Below, one piece after another: positions 18,694 through 27,343 of a DNA stretch of 64,000 bases. The stretch's first letter is position 1. The number at the start of each line of letters is the position of its first letter. A program made the translations under genes and the position numbers. The stretch spans positions 124,001 through 188,000 of the forward strand of contig NZ_PTXN01000006.1 of the NCBI RefSeq assembly GCF_012726345.1, in the 5' to 3' direction. This stretch comes from Marinomonas sp. UCMA 3892 (GTDB lineage Bacteria > Pseudomonadota > Gammaproteobacteria > Pseudomonadales > Marinomonadaceae). The notes beneath the pieces were generated by a model. The model ran no database searches. It had not been told where the DNA came from and worked only from the letters and a program-made list of their open reading frames with translations.

Positions 18694-20280
18694 ATGTTGA
18701 TTTGGCAATGGGGACTTATTGCATCGAGTACGCTTCTGTTTGTGGTGTTTATATTTGTTTTGTTGAGATATTTTTCTCTGAAGAAAAAGGTATCTAAGCC
18801 AGATGTTACTGATGAAACGAAATCTGTAGCGTTGCGTGATGGTAAGCAAGATGTGTCAGTAGCAGAAAAAAGACAGTGGTTAGCTTTGTTGGAGCAGCAG
18901 CGAAACATATGTGCTCAACTTCTTACGGAGTTGCCGAAATCTGATTTTCAGGGGCGGGCAGCTTTATCATGTTGGGCTATTTTTCTAGATGTTGAAATAC
19001 ACATAATTGAGAATTCTGTGCCGAATCAGAAAGTGCTGTCGCTTTTGGATGGATTCAAAAGCCTCTTGGATAAAGTGGATCGTGCACAGGAGATAGATGC
19101 ACTTTTGAAGTCCTTAAAAGTGAATCAGTCTTTGTTGCGAGAATTAAATAAAGTCATCCAGAAAGCGGGTGAAAAAGTGTTCGCCCAGGTGAACATAACA
19201 TCTGAATTAAACCTACAGTTTGAAAAGCTTCAAAAGAAATTAGAGAAAGAAACTGAGCTTGATGAGTCACTTGCCTTGCTTCGATCTGAAATGGCAAGTA
19301 TGTACGAGTTTGCGGAACGCTTAAAGTTGCATTTGGCTAAGGTTAAGGAAGAGGGAGATAACGCACTTTATGTAGATGCCTTGGAGACATTTTTAAGTGA
19401 GGCAGATCAGTCTGATTTTTTACATTCGGTTCGTTCAGAGCTAGATGATAAAGTGTCTGATCTTAAGCAGTTAGCGGCTTACCAAAAAACAATCATTGCT
19501 GATTTAAAAGAACAAGTTCGTAAAGTGAGAGTGGACCATGAAGGCGATGGTAAGCACATTGGGGTTTATGATATTTCTATTGTCAGATTGGAAAAAACAC
19601 TATTAGAAAGTAGTCGAGTGGTTAAGCGATTAGAGGGAAAATTGGAGAGTTTACAGGCCATAAAATATAACCTTAATATTGACGTGATTAAGCGTGACGA
19701 GGCTTTAAAACGAAAAAAAGCACTACTTGAAAAACAAGGTGAAGGTCTTTCGCAGGGTATTGATATATATGGCGTTATAGATGAAGAACGAAGCACCATG
19801 AAAAATATGGAAGACTTGCTTTATCAGGATTCATTTACTGAAGAGTCTGATGCTTTTGCAAATGAGCAAGTTTCAAAGTTGAGCTCATTGCGCTTAATGG
19901 TAAATGAATCGGAATTGTATGTAGAAATGCTCGAGCGAGACTTGGATAAAGCTAGAGATTTACGTGAAAGTCTTGAACATAAACTGCTTCACCCTGATGC
20001 TATTGATGAGTCAGTAATGGGAGAAAGTGAAGAGGATATTTTAGCTAGCCAAGATCAAGAAGAAATTGAAAACCTTCGAGAAATTAATGAGGAATTAGAA
20101 GAAGAGCGAAAGCGTTTAGAAGCAGAGCTATTTGATGGAAAAGATCAATCTGAAGAATTCGAAAAATTACAGAAAAAAATTGAGGAGTTAGATTCAAAGA
20201 TAGAGTCAGTCCAAAAACATTATGTTGAAATGGAAGAGCGCTATTTAGCCGCTCTCATGGCAAAAGAGGACAACTTATAA
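18694..20280 (+). CDS. Membrane-anchored coiled-coil protein of unknown function
   Basis: A 528-residue protein I do not recognise. One transmembrane helix (about residues 6-26, LIASSTLLFVVFIFVLLRYF) is followed by basic residues, so the remaining 500 residues should face the cytoplasm. These are rich in Glu, Lys, Leu and Gln and form long coiled coils, strongest at about 165-215, 290-350 and 445-525. No enzymatic motif is visible. It could be a scaffold or polar-localisation protein. It lies between recA and a chemoreceptor, converges on the latter and has its own upstream gap. Confidence 0.75.
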   Translation: MLIWQWGLIASSTLLFVVFIFVLLRYFSLKKKVSKPDVTDETKSVALRDGKQDVSVAEKRQWLALLEQQRNICAQLLTELPKSDFQGRAALSCWAIFLDVEIHIIENSVPNQKVLSLLDGFKSLLDKVDRAQEIDALLKSLKVNQSLLRELNKVIQKAGEKVFAQVNITSELNLQFEKLQKKLEKETELDESLALLRSEMASMYEFAERLKLHLAKVKEEGDNALYVDALETFLSEADQSDFLHSVRSELDDKVSDLKQLAAYQKTIIADLKEQVRKVRVDHEGDGKHIGVYDISIVRLEKTLLESSRVVKRLEGKLESLQAIKYNLNIDVIKRDEALKRKKALLEKQGEGLSQGIDIYGVIDEERSTMKNMEDLLYQDSFTEESDAFANEQVSKLSSLRLMVNESELYVEMLERDLDKARDLRESLEHKLLHPDAIDESVMGESEEDILASQDQEEIENLREINEELEEERKRLEAELFDGKDQSEEFEKLQKKIEELDSKIESVQKHYVEMEERYLAALMAKEDNL

Positions 20281-20335
20281 GTTATCCTCTGGACTTCCCA
20301 AGCTCTAGACGGCGTTAAGTGTTTTTACCGCAATA

Positions 20336-21923
20336 TTAGATTCTGAAGCGATCCACTAACTTGCTTAGCTGTTGTACATCGGTTATTAAACGATTTTTGA
20401 TATCGACGGCTTTTTGAGTGTATTCCACGTTTGAAAGTGCGGTGTTAGTAACATCATTAACTTGTTCAGCTATCTCGCCTGCTTGCTGGTTTTGCTCCTG
20501 AATAGACGCGGATATTTGTTGGTTAGTGTGGCTCAAGGTATTGATCGAAGCAGTAATGGCTGTAAACATTTCAATGGTTTCTTTTGCTTGTATCGACATC
20601 TTCGGTCAACTTCTGGGAAGAACGCATGACTTGCGCCGCATCTGCTGAGCCTTTTTGTATACGCTCTACAACGGTTTCTATTTCTAATGTTGATTCATGT
20701 GTTCGGTTTGCCAAGCTACGTACTTCATCTGCAACGACAGCAAAACCTCGACCTGTTTCCCCTGCACGAGCGGCTTCAATTGCAGCGTTAAGCGCTAATA
20801 GGTTAGTTTGTTCTGCAATACCTCTAATCACATCTAGGACATTACCAATATTCTGACCATCTGTTTCTAGGGTAGAAACCACAGACGAAGCTTTGTCCAT
20901 TTCGTTAACCACGTTATTAAGTGATTTGAGTGTCTGCGAGAGGTTACTTTGGCCTTGGGTTGAACTGGTATTGGCTGCAATTGCCATATCGCCACATTTG
21001 CTGGCATCAGCAGACACTTCGCTTAAAGAGCTTGTCATAGCGTTGACGGAATTGGATATCTCGTGAGTACCTTGTTGTTGATGCTTGGATAAACGGTCAA
21101 CTTGTTGTAGTGCGTCATCAATTTGAGCGGCAAAGCCTTGAGTGGTAGAAACCGTACTGGCTACTTGTTTGATAACAGAATGGACTAGTTCAATAAAGCC
21201 ATTGAGGTTTTTCGCTACTTCAGACATTTCGTCTTTGCCCGAACTATCAAGACGCGTGGTTAGATTGCCGTCTGCACTATTAAGGCCTTCCAGTACTGAT
21301 ATCATTTGACGTAAAGGTCGGATGATGAGCATGTTCGCAGCAAAGATAATAAAGGCACATAGAATAAGTACAACAGCTAAGCCAATGTAATTATTTAGCT
21401 CAACTTGATTGATAACATTCGCTATCCCCGCTGCGCCTTCTTCGACTTTACTATCACCTTCTTCTTCTAATTCACCCACAAATTCCAATAATGTTATGAC
21501 GTGCTGATCGAACTCTGCAATAGCATTTTTTGAGACTTCTTTGTCATCGGAAAGGATGTTGCCTTTCAAGCTGTCTAGCTTTGCTAAATAACTATCTAGG
21601 GTGGTGATTGATTGCGCACCTATCAGCCCAGACGCTTTCATCCTGCCTAGAGCTTCTAAGGTGAATGCATTTGTCTCTGTAACTTTCTGTTTAGCGTCTG
21701 CTAATGAAATTTCATTGTTGATGAAAGCATCAAGAGTGATGATTTGTGATTGTATACCAATGGTGCCTTCCATCGAGCCATCCGCTGCATCCCATGCATT
21801 GCCTGTAATAAAGTTGATTTCGGACTTTAGCTTACTGACGGATAACATGCCTAGAACAGAATTACCTAGAACTATGATGACGAATAACATTATGCCTAGA
21901 TAAATTTTGATTTTTATCGTCAT
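20336..21923 (-). pseudogene. Methyl-accepting chemotaxis protein, frameshifted
   Basis: A chemoreceptor broken by one frameshift. The first part (20571-21923) has a TM helix at residues 5-25, a periplasmic helical domain, a second TM helix around 180-200, HAMP and the signalling hairpin [20 protein letters not shown]. It then runs out of frame at DTSKRNH. A second frame (20336-20599) resumes with [19 protein letters not shown] and ends LVDRFRI. Removing one A from the four-A run at 20582-20585 joins the two as DTSK-ETIEMF. This may be a true mutation, phase-type slippage or a sequencing error. Confidence 0.85.
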
Positions 21924-22347
21924 TAACTTTCTCCAAAATAAGGGTAGATGATTTTTGATTCTAGTTGAAAAAAATATTTATTCAGTATTTTTTTTGTATG
22001 GTCTGGTTTAATAAAAATAAAAAGGAAGTTGCGTTGTTTTATTGGTTTTTATCGTTAATTTTTGAAAATGGTATCTTTAATATAAAAATTCATCTCGTGA
22101 AATTTTTATATTAATCGCTGTACTGGGATAGGAAAATCAAAGCGCTAATGACGCATTCACTTAGTGGTTTATGAATTGTGTTTACTCTTGGTGCGGAGGT
22201 TGTGTCTAAAACGTGCGCTTTAATAAAAGTAGTTCCCGGTTTATCGCGTATTTTAAATAAACTTCTATGTTATTCAATTGCTATAAAATTACCTTATATA
22301 TTGATTTTAAAGGAAAAAATACTTTGAGTTCTTTTAATTTTTCTTCT

Positions 22348-22363
22348 TGGCATTATCTTTGCT
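22348..22363 (+). promoter_or_regulatory. Sigma-54-type promoter upstream of cynS
   Basis: TGGCATTATCTTTGCT matches the -24/-12 consensus TGGCACG-N4-TTGCW, with GG and GC at the invariant spacing. Transcription would start near 22375, leaving a leader of about 310 nt before cynS. Sigma-54 control fits nitrogen-limitation genes. I found no convincing NtrC dyad upstream by eye. Confidence 0.65.
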
Positions 22364-22381
22364 CAATGAAAAACATCTTCA

Positions 22382-22509
22382 TGTAGGTTTTACCTGCAGG
22401 AATTTCATAAGTTGGCCAATGTCGGTTAACTTAGTCAATGGCACCGTCGCCCGCTACTAAACCTTTTGGTAGCACTCGATCAGGCTCCTTTTGAAAGGAG
22501 GTTACTGAT
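22382..22509 (+). promoter_or_regulatory. Hairpin-rich 5' leader of the cynS transcript
   Basis: Four or five consecutive hairpins can be drawn in the leader. They are tgtaggt-ttt-acctgca (22382-22398), aagttggcc-aatgtc-ggttaactt (22409-22432), ggc-accgtc-gcc (22440-22451, weak), gctactaaa/tttggtagc (22453-22473) and a larger stem atcag...ctgat enclosing ctccttt/aaaggag (22479-22509). Two have six-base loops with A at position 1 and G at position 4, as in targets of ANTAR antiterminators such as NasR and NasT. No U-rich terminator follows directly, so the mechanism is open. Confidence 0.45.
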
Positions 22510-22684
22510 AAGGGAGGCGTGTCTCTATTTCTCTCTTTTCATTTTCCTTCTCCGTTTTAAAAAGCCGTTTGATTTTTCAATACTGATCGTGTCATTGGCA
22601 AAACCTGTTTTCTCAACTCTAAGACATAGAGTTTACGGCGTTCATTTACTGGATTTTTCTAGACCTAATTTTTAGGAGTAAAAA

Positions 22685-23125
22685 ATGAAAAAAATTGATG
22701 TGACGGAAGCTATTTTCGCAATTAAAAAAGAGAAAAATTTAACCTGGGAAGCCATTGCTGACGCGGTAGGTATGACGGATGTGTGGATCACTTCAGCTTG
22801 TCTGGGAATGAATAGCTGTACTGAAGAAGTGGCTGAAAAGTTGGTAGCTTTTTTGGGTTTACCTGCAGAAGCAAAATCCGTGCTGATGGAATATCCAACC
22901 AAAACATGGGATGAAGCGATTCCACAAGACCCACTAATTTATCGCTTGTATGAGGTGGTTGGAGTTTACGGTCCAACATTGAAAGAAGTAATTCAAGAGA
23001 AATTTGGTGACGGCATTATGAGCGCCATTGATTTCTCAATGAAGGTTGATAAGCAAGAAAACCCTAAAGGAGATCGTGTGATTTTGACACTGAACGGGAA
23101 GTTTTTGCCATATAAATCTTGGTAA
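22685..23125 (+). CDS. cynS: Cyanate hydratase (cyanase) CynS
   Basis: A 146-residue cyanase that decomposes cyanate with bicarbonate to ammonia and carbon dioxide, forming a decamer. The N-terminal helical domain (about 1-80) resembles a helix-turn-helix fold. The C-terminal catalytic domain includes PLIYRLYEVVGVYGPTLKEV, with the catalytic Arg and Glu, and the conserved Ser in IMSAIDFSM. The ending LNGKFLPYKSW is typical. It has TAGGAG before the start. It lies upstream of a formate/nitrite-type channel on the same strand, which suggests use of cyanate as a nitrogen source. Confidence 0.95.
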   Translation: MKKIDVTEAIFAIKKEKNLTWEAIADAVGMTDVWITSACLGMNSCTEEVAEKLVAFLGLPAEAKSVLMEYPTKTWDEAIPQDPLIYRLYEVVGVYGPTLKEVIQEKFGDGIMSAIDFSMKVDKQENPKGDRVILTLNGKFLPYKSW

Positions 23126-23180
23126 TTATTTCTTTTCAAAAGTGAATCTTAGGTAATTTTAAAGACAAGAGGGCGTGAAA

Positions 23181-23993
23181 ATGGCTTATATAGAACCAAG
23201 TGAATTTGTCACTAAAATGGTCGATGCAGGTGAACAAAAAGCCTATATGTCGACAAAAGACACTATCATTCGAGCTTTTATGGCGGGAGCGATTTTAGGG
23301 TTAGCTGCAATCTTTGCGATTACCGTAGCGACTAAAACGGGTAGCCCATTAATAGGAGCCATACTATTTCCTGTTGGCTTTATTATGCTGTATTTAATGA
23401 AGTTTGACCTATTAACGGGAGTGTTTACTTTAGTGCCTCTGGCCTTATTTGATAAGCGTCCGGGTGTGACACCAGCGCAAGTGCTGCGTAATTGGGGCTT
23501 AGTGTTTATCGGCAATTTTGGTGGGGCATTAACTACGGCATTTTTCATGTCATTTATTCTGACTTATGGCTATTCAACGGATGGTGGGGCGTTGGCCGCT
23601 AAGGTAAGTTCCATTGGTGAAGCGCGTACTTTGGGTTATCAATCTCATGGTGCGGGTGGTTGGTTTACCATCTTCATTCGTGGCATGTTGTGTAACTGGA
23701 TGGTGTCTATGGGTGTTGTTGGTGCGATGATCTCCACCTCGGCGGGCGCCAAAATGGCGGCAATGTGGATGCCTGTTATGCTGTTCTTCTTCATGGGATT
23801 TGAACATTCCATTGTGAACATGTTCTTGTTCCCATTCTCCATGATTATGGGTGGTGATTTTACTTTCATGGATTATTTGATTTGGAACGAAATTCCAACT
23901 GTCTTGGGTAACCTTGCTGGTGGCTTGTTATTGGTTGGCTTACCACTATACCTAACACATGTGAGAACATCGGCATCACGTAAATTGGCGTAA
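23181..23993 (+). CDS. Formate/nitrite transporter family protein (NirC/FocA-like)
   Basis: A 270-residue channel of the FNT family with about six membrane helices. I chose the ATG at 23181, which sits 7 bp after AGAGGG; a GTG two codons earlier is also possible. Family features are LTGVFTLVPLALFDKRPG, WGLVFIGNFGGAL and FFMGFEHSIVNMFLFPFSM, which contains the central conserved His. Family members pass formate, nitrite or related small anions. Its neighbour cynS makes nitrite, cyanate or bicarbonate plausible substrates. It is 55 bp after cynS and ends at a strong terminator. Confidence 0.88.
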   Translation: MAYIEPSEFVTKMVDAGEQKAYMSTKDTIIRAFMAGAILGLAAIFAITVATKTGSPLIGAILFPVGFIMLYLMKFDLLTGVFTLVPLALFDKRPGVTPAQVLRNWGLVFIGNFGGALTTAFFMSFILTYGYSTDGGALAAKVSSIGEARTLGYQSHGAGGWFTIFIRGMLCNWMVSMGVVGAMISTSAGAKMAAMWMPVMLFFFMGFEHSIVNMFLFPFSMIMGGDFTFMDYLIWNEIPTVLGNLAGGLLLVGLPLYLTHVRTSASRKLA

Positions 23994-24020
23994 TATTTGT
24001 TTTGTTAACTCATGCTCAAT

Positions 24021-24053
24021 ACTCTGTAAGCATCCGTGCTTACAGAGTTTTTT
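24021..24053 (+). terminator. Terminator after the FNT channel gene
   Basis: The 12-bp stem actctgtaagca-tccg-tgcttacagagt is followed by a T-run. It ends about 20 bp before the start of the phosphatase-kinase gene, so that gene depends on read-through or a promoter inside the hairpin region. Confidence 0.9.
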
Positions 24054-24072
24054 GTTTTATGAAGAGAGTAAA

Positions 24073-25782
24073 ATGAAAAAGCTTAGGATTAATGTAGGTA
24101 GTGCGACCCATAAAGGTAACAAAGAAATTAATCAGGATTTCTTAGGCTGTCAGACTCCCTCTGAACCCTTGTTGACCACAAGAGGTGTTGCCTTTGTTGT
24201 TGCTGATGGCATTAGTTCGAGCCAAGTGAGCCAAGTTGCCAGTGAGTTTGCCGTGACGCGATTTTTAGAGGATTTTTATCGTACTTCTGATGCTTGGTCA
24301 GTGAAGATATCCGCTGAAAAAGTGATTAAGTCCATCAACGCTGCTCTTTATTCGCAAACGCAAAACGGCCCAAGTCGTTTTAATAAAGACAAAGGCTATG
24401 TGTGTACTTTTGCTGCCATGGTATTTTGTATAAATACGGTTCATCTTTTTCATGTTGGTGATAGCCGAATTTATCGTTTGGTGGATGGCCAACTCGAACA
24501 ACTTACAAAAGACCATCGCCGTGTCGTGTCATCTAATGAGAGCTATTTGACACGTGCTTTGGGTATAGAGCCAATCATCGAGTTGGATTACCAAAGCTTG
24601 CCGACCAATAAAGGTGATACATTTATTTTAGCAACAGATGGTGTGTATGAATTTATTACGCCAGAACAAATTCTCGACTGTATCGCTCAATCAGCAGACT
24701 TAGATAGAGCCGCGGAACGAATAATCCAGCTGGCTTTAGAAAATGGTAGTGATGATAACCTCAGTATTCAACTTGCCCGAGTAGAGAATATACCCAGCTA
24801 TCAATTAGAGGAGGTTCAGCCAAATATCAGTGTATTACCTTTGCCACCCCCTCTATCGGAACGCATGTTGTTCGATGGTTATGAGATACTTCGTTCCATT
24901 TATGTGAGCAGCCGTAGTCATGTATTTTTAGCGCGCGACGCAGACAGTAATCAGTTGGTGGTGATTAAAACTCCATCGGCAGAGTTGAGTAAGGATACAG
25001 CTTATCTAGAGCGTTTCATGTTAGAAGATTGGATCGCCAAACGACTTGATAATCCTCACGTCGCGAAAGCGATAGAATCGCCAAGGCAGCGTCAGTTTCT
25101 TTATTTGGCAACAGAATATATAGAAGGCCAATCCTTGGCTCAATGGATGATAGACAACCCCAAGCCAAGTTTAGAACAAATTCGTAATATCATTTCGCAG
25201 ATTGCGACTGGACTACAGGCTTTCCATCGAAAAGGCATGATTCATCAAGATATTCGACCAGCGAACATCATGATAGACAGCCACGGGACAGTGAAAATTA
25301 TCGACTTTGGCTCGACTTATATTGCGGGGGTGAGCAACATTAAAGACGAAGAAGTGTTACGTGGCACACTACGTTACTCTGCTCCAGAGTATTTTCTTGG
25401 TCAGGTAGGGTCGGAGCGCTCCGATATTTACGCGCTTGGGGTGATTGCTTATCAGATGCTTTCTGGCAATCAATTTCCTTACAGTTCAAAAATAGCTCAA
25501 GCCAGAGGCATCGCAGCCCAACGAAGATTAACCTATCGTAGGGTGATTAATGATGCCTCCGAACTGCCTGTTTGGGTTGATGATGCATTGCATAAAGCCT
25601 TGAATATCAACCCATTACAACGCTACGAGGAGGTCTCGGAATTTGTCTACGACCTCCATCACCCGAATCAAATTTTTCTCGATCGGACTCGTCCACCATT
25701 AATACAACGTAACCCTGTTATGTTTTGGCAAGGGGTGTCTTTTGCTTTGTTTCTCGTGGTTTTGTTCTTGTTGGTTAAATGA
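24073..25782 (+). CDS. PP2C phosphatase-Ser/Thr kinase fusion, membrane-anchored
   Basis: A 569-residue bifunctional protein. I chose the ATG giving MKKLRINVGSATHKGNKEIN. The PP2C-type phosphatase (about 1-245) shows NQDFLG, VVADGISSSQ, LFHVGDSRIYRL and GSDDNLSIQ. The Hanks-type kinase (about 275-535) shows VVIKTPS (invariant Lys), MIHQDIRPANIMI (HQD instead of HRD) and IIDFGSTY (DFG). A C-terminal TM helix ends the protein. Fusions of this kind sit beside nitrate and nitrite assimilation genes in pseudomonads, so a regulatory role in nitrogen use is plausible. The target is unknown. Confidence 0.92.
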   Translation: MKKLRINVGSATHKGNKEINQDFLGCQTPSEPLLTTRGVAFVVADGISSSQVSQVASEFAVTRFLEDFYRTSDAWSVKISAEKVIKSINAALYSQTQNGPSRFNKDKGYVCTFAAMVFCINTVHLFHVGDSRIYRLVDGQLEQLTKDHRRVVSSNESYLTRALGIEPIIELDYQSLPTNKGDTFILATDGVYEFITPEQILDCIAQSADLDRAAERIIQLALENGSDDNLSIQLARVENIPSYQLEEVQPNISVLPLPPPLSERMLFDGYEILRSIYVSSRSHVFLARDADSNQLVVIKTPSAELSKDTAYLERFMLEDWIAKRLDNPHVAKAIESPRQRQFLYLATEYIEGQSLAQWMIDNPKPSLEQIRNIISQIATGLQAFHRKGMIHQDIRPANIMIDSHGTVKIIDFGSTYIAGVSNIKDEEVLRGTLRYSAPEYFLGQVGSERSDIYALGVIAYQMLSGNQFPYSSKIAQARGIAAQRRLTYRRVINDASELPVWVDDALHKALNINPLQRYEEVSEFVYDLHHPNQIFLDRTRPPLIQRNPVMFWQGVSFALFLVVLFLLVK

Positions 25783-25879
25783 TATTTTTTTACGTACATA
25801 GGTTGTCTAATTTTCAAATACTAAATTTCGTTTTCGATGCTACTTCATTGGCGTTATAGTGTTTGTTATTCATTGTTAG

Positions 25880-26326
25880 ATGAGTTTTAAATCTATGAAG
25901 CAAGACATAGTGCATATTGGTTTGGTCGTTAGAGACTACGATGAAGCGATTGATTTTTATGTTAATAGACTCAAATTCGAGTTAATTGAAGATACTTACC
26001 AGCCAGAACAAGATAAACGCTGGGTAGTTGTTTCTCCACCTAGTTCAAAGGGCGTGACCTTATTACTAGCGAAAGCGTCCAAACCAGAGCAGATAGGTTT
26101 TATTGGTAACCAAGCGGGTGGTCGTGTTTTTCTATTTTTAAATACTGACGATTTTTGGCGAGACTATGAACGCATGGTCGCAGAAGGTATTCATTTTGTT
26201 CGACCACCTGCAGAGCAGGAATACGGTACAGTCGCTGTCTTTGAAGATCTATACGGTAATTTATGGGATTTGTTGCAACTCAAAGATAATCATCCAATTT
26301 CTAGTCGATTGAAAGCTTTGTTTTGA
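25880..26326 (+). CDS. VOC-family (glyoxalase-like) protein
   Basis: A 148-residue protein with the vicinal-oxygen-chelate fold. Metal-ligand-like positions are His in VHIGLVVRDYDEAIDFYV and Glu in GTVAVFEDLYGNLWDLLQL. Members act as glyoxalases, dioxygenases or resistance proteins, and the substrate cannot be assigned. A second possible start is the Met at residue 6. It stands alone with gaps on both sides. Confidence 0.82.
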   Translation: MSFKSMKQDIVHIGLVVRDYDEAIDFYVNRLKFELIEDTYQPEQDKRWVVVSPPSSKGVTLLLAKASKPEQIGFIGNQAGGRVFLFLNTDDFWRDYERMVAEGIHFVRPPAEQEYGTVAVFEDLYGNLWDLLQLKDNHPISSRLKALF

Positions 26327-26383
26327 GTTACCTATCTTTAGCAGAGCATTAAAGCATACGACAAAATTAAATCAGGACTAAGA

Positions 26384-26869
26384 ATGAGCGCTAAAGTAAC
26401 TGTCGCGTTGGAATGGCTTAAAGGGATTTTGGATTCACAGCATATCCAATATCAGATTGTTGGCGGTTTAGCTGCAACAATTCATGGTGGTAGCCGTGAT
26501 GTAGCAGATATTGACTTATATATTCACCGCTCGGCAGCGGACAAGGTTTTATCTCAAGTAGCTGCTTATGTTTCCAAACCTTTAACTCATTATATGGAGG
26601 GTAATTGGGATTTAGAGTATTTCCAATTGATCTACCATTCCCAAAAAATAGAAATAGGCTTGTCTCCAGGGACTAAGATCAAATCATCAGAAGATGGTGT
26701 GTGGCATACGTTGGAAACAGATTTTTCCAAGTCAGTTGTCGGTTATTATCAAACTATCGAAGTCCCTGTCATTCCTGTTGATGAGCTAGTTCTGTATAAA
26801 CGTATATTAGGTCGGGAAGTGGATTTAATTGATATCCAAGAGCTTGCAATAATTCACAAAGCTGTTTGA
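26384..26869 (+). CDS. Minimal nucleotidyltransferase-like protein
   Basis: A 161-residue protein with YQIVGGLAATIHGGSRDVAD followed by IDLYIHR, which fits the GG/GS...DxD active site of DNA polymerase beta-type nucleotidyltransferases of the AbiEii/MNT kind. A later conserved segment, VIPVDELVLYKRILGREVD, resembles the helix seen in solitary members of this group. No antitoxin-like partner lies beside it. It may modify an RNA, protein or small molecule, but no function can be given. Confidence 0.7.
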   Translation: MSAKVTVALEWLKGILDSQHIQYQIVGGLAATIHGGSRDVADIDLYIHRSAADKVLSQVAAYVSKPLTHYMEGNWDLEYFQLIYHSQKIEIGLSPGTKIKSSEDGVWHTLETDFSKSVVGYYQTIEVPVIPVDELVLYKRILGREVDLIDIQELAIIHKAV

Positions 26870-26923
26870 AGCTATTTAAATGCCAACACCCGATGAAAGT
26901 GTAAGTAACCCAAGGAGAAAAGG

Positions 26924-27241
26924 ATGTTTATTGCTGTTTATGAATTTGAAATCAAAGAAGGCACGGAAGCGTCTTTTCGTAATGCATGGCTTGAAGTTAC
27001 AAAAGCGATTTATAAAAATTGTGGTAGCTTTGGCTCAAGACTTCATACGTCAGATAAACCTAATATTTTGGTAGGTTATGCCCAATGGCCAAGTCGAGAG
27101 CAATGGGAAAAGATCACCGATCTTACCGATGAGCTTTACCAAAGTGCACGTAATGAAATGCGTAGGTGTCTTGTTCAATCTAAAACGGTTTACGAGCTGG
27201 AAGTTTGTGATGATTATCTACAAACTTCTGTCGCATCTTAG
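26924..27241 (+). CDS. Antibiotic biosynthesis monooxygenase-like (ABM domain) protein
   Basis: A 105-residue protein with a ferredoxin-like ABM fold, seen as FIAVYEFEIKEGTEASFRNA, the central GSFGSRLH, and YAQWPSREQWEK with its conserved aromatic residues. Such small proteins may be cofactor-free monooxygenases or stress proteins. It starts after AAGGAGAAAAGG, a strong ribosome-binding site, 54 bp beyond the nucleotidyltransferase gene. Confidence 0.8.
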   Translation: MFIAVYEFEIKEGTEASFRNAWLEVTKAIYKNCGSFGSRLHTSDKPNILVGYAQWPSREQWEKITDLTDELYQSARNEMRRCLVQSKTVYELEVCDDYLQTSVAS

Positions 27242-27343
27242 TGATAAAAAACTTTTTTGACGCGTTGTTTTATCTATACGGCCAACTTACTTTATTTCCT
27301 ATATTTTATTTTCCATTCCATTTTTAATAAAAGGATCAATGAT

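Noticed and set aside
22466..22675. 69-codon frame in the cynS leader as a possible leader peptide
   Set aside because: It starts at a GTG within a hairpin, has no ribosome-binding site and no family resemblance; the region is better explained as structured leader RNA.
26880..27074. 64-codon frame before the ABM-domain gene
   Set aside because: It overlaps the ABM gene in another frame and has no ribosome-binding site or motif.
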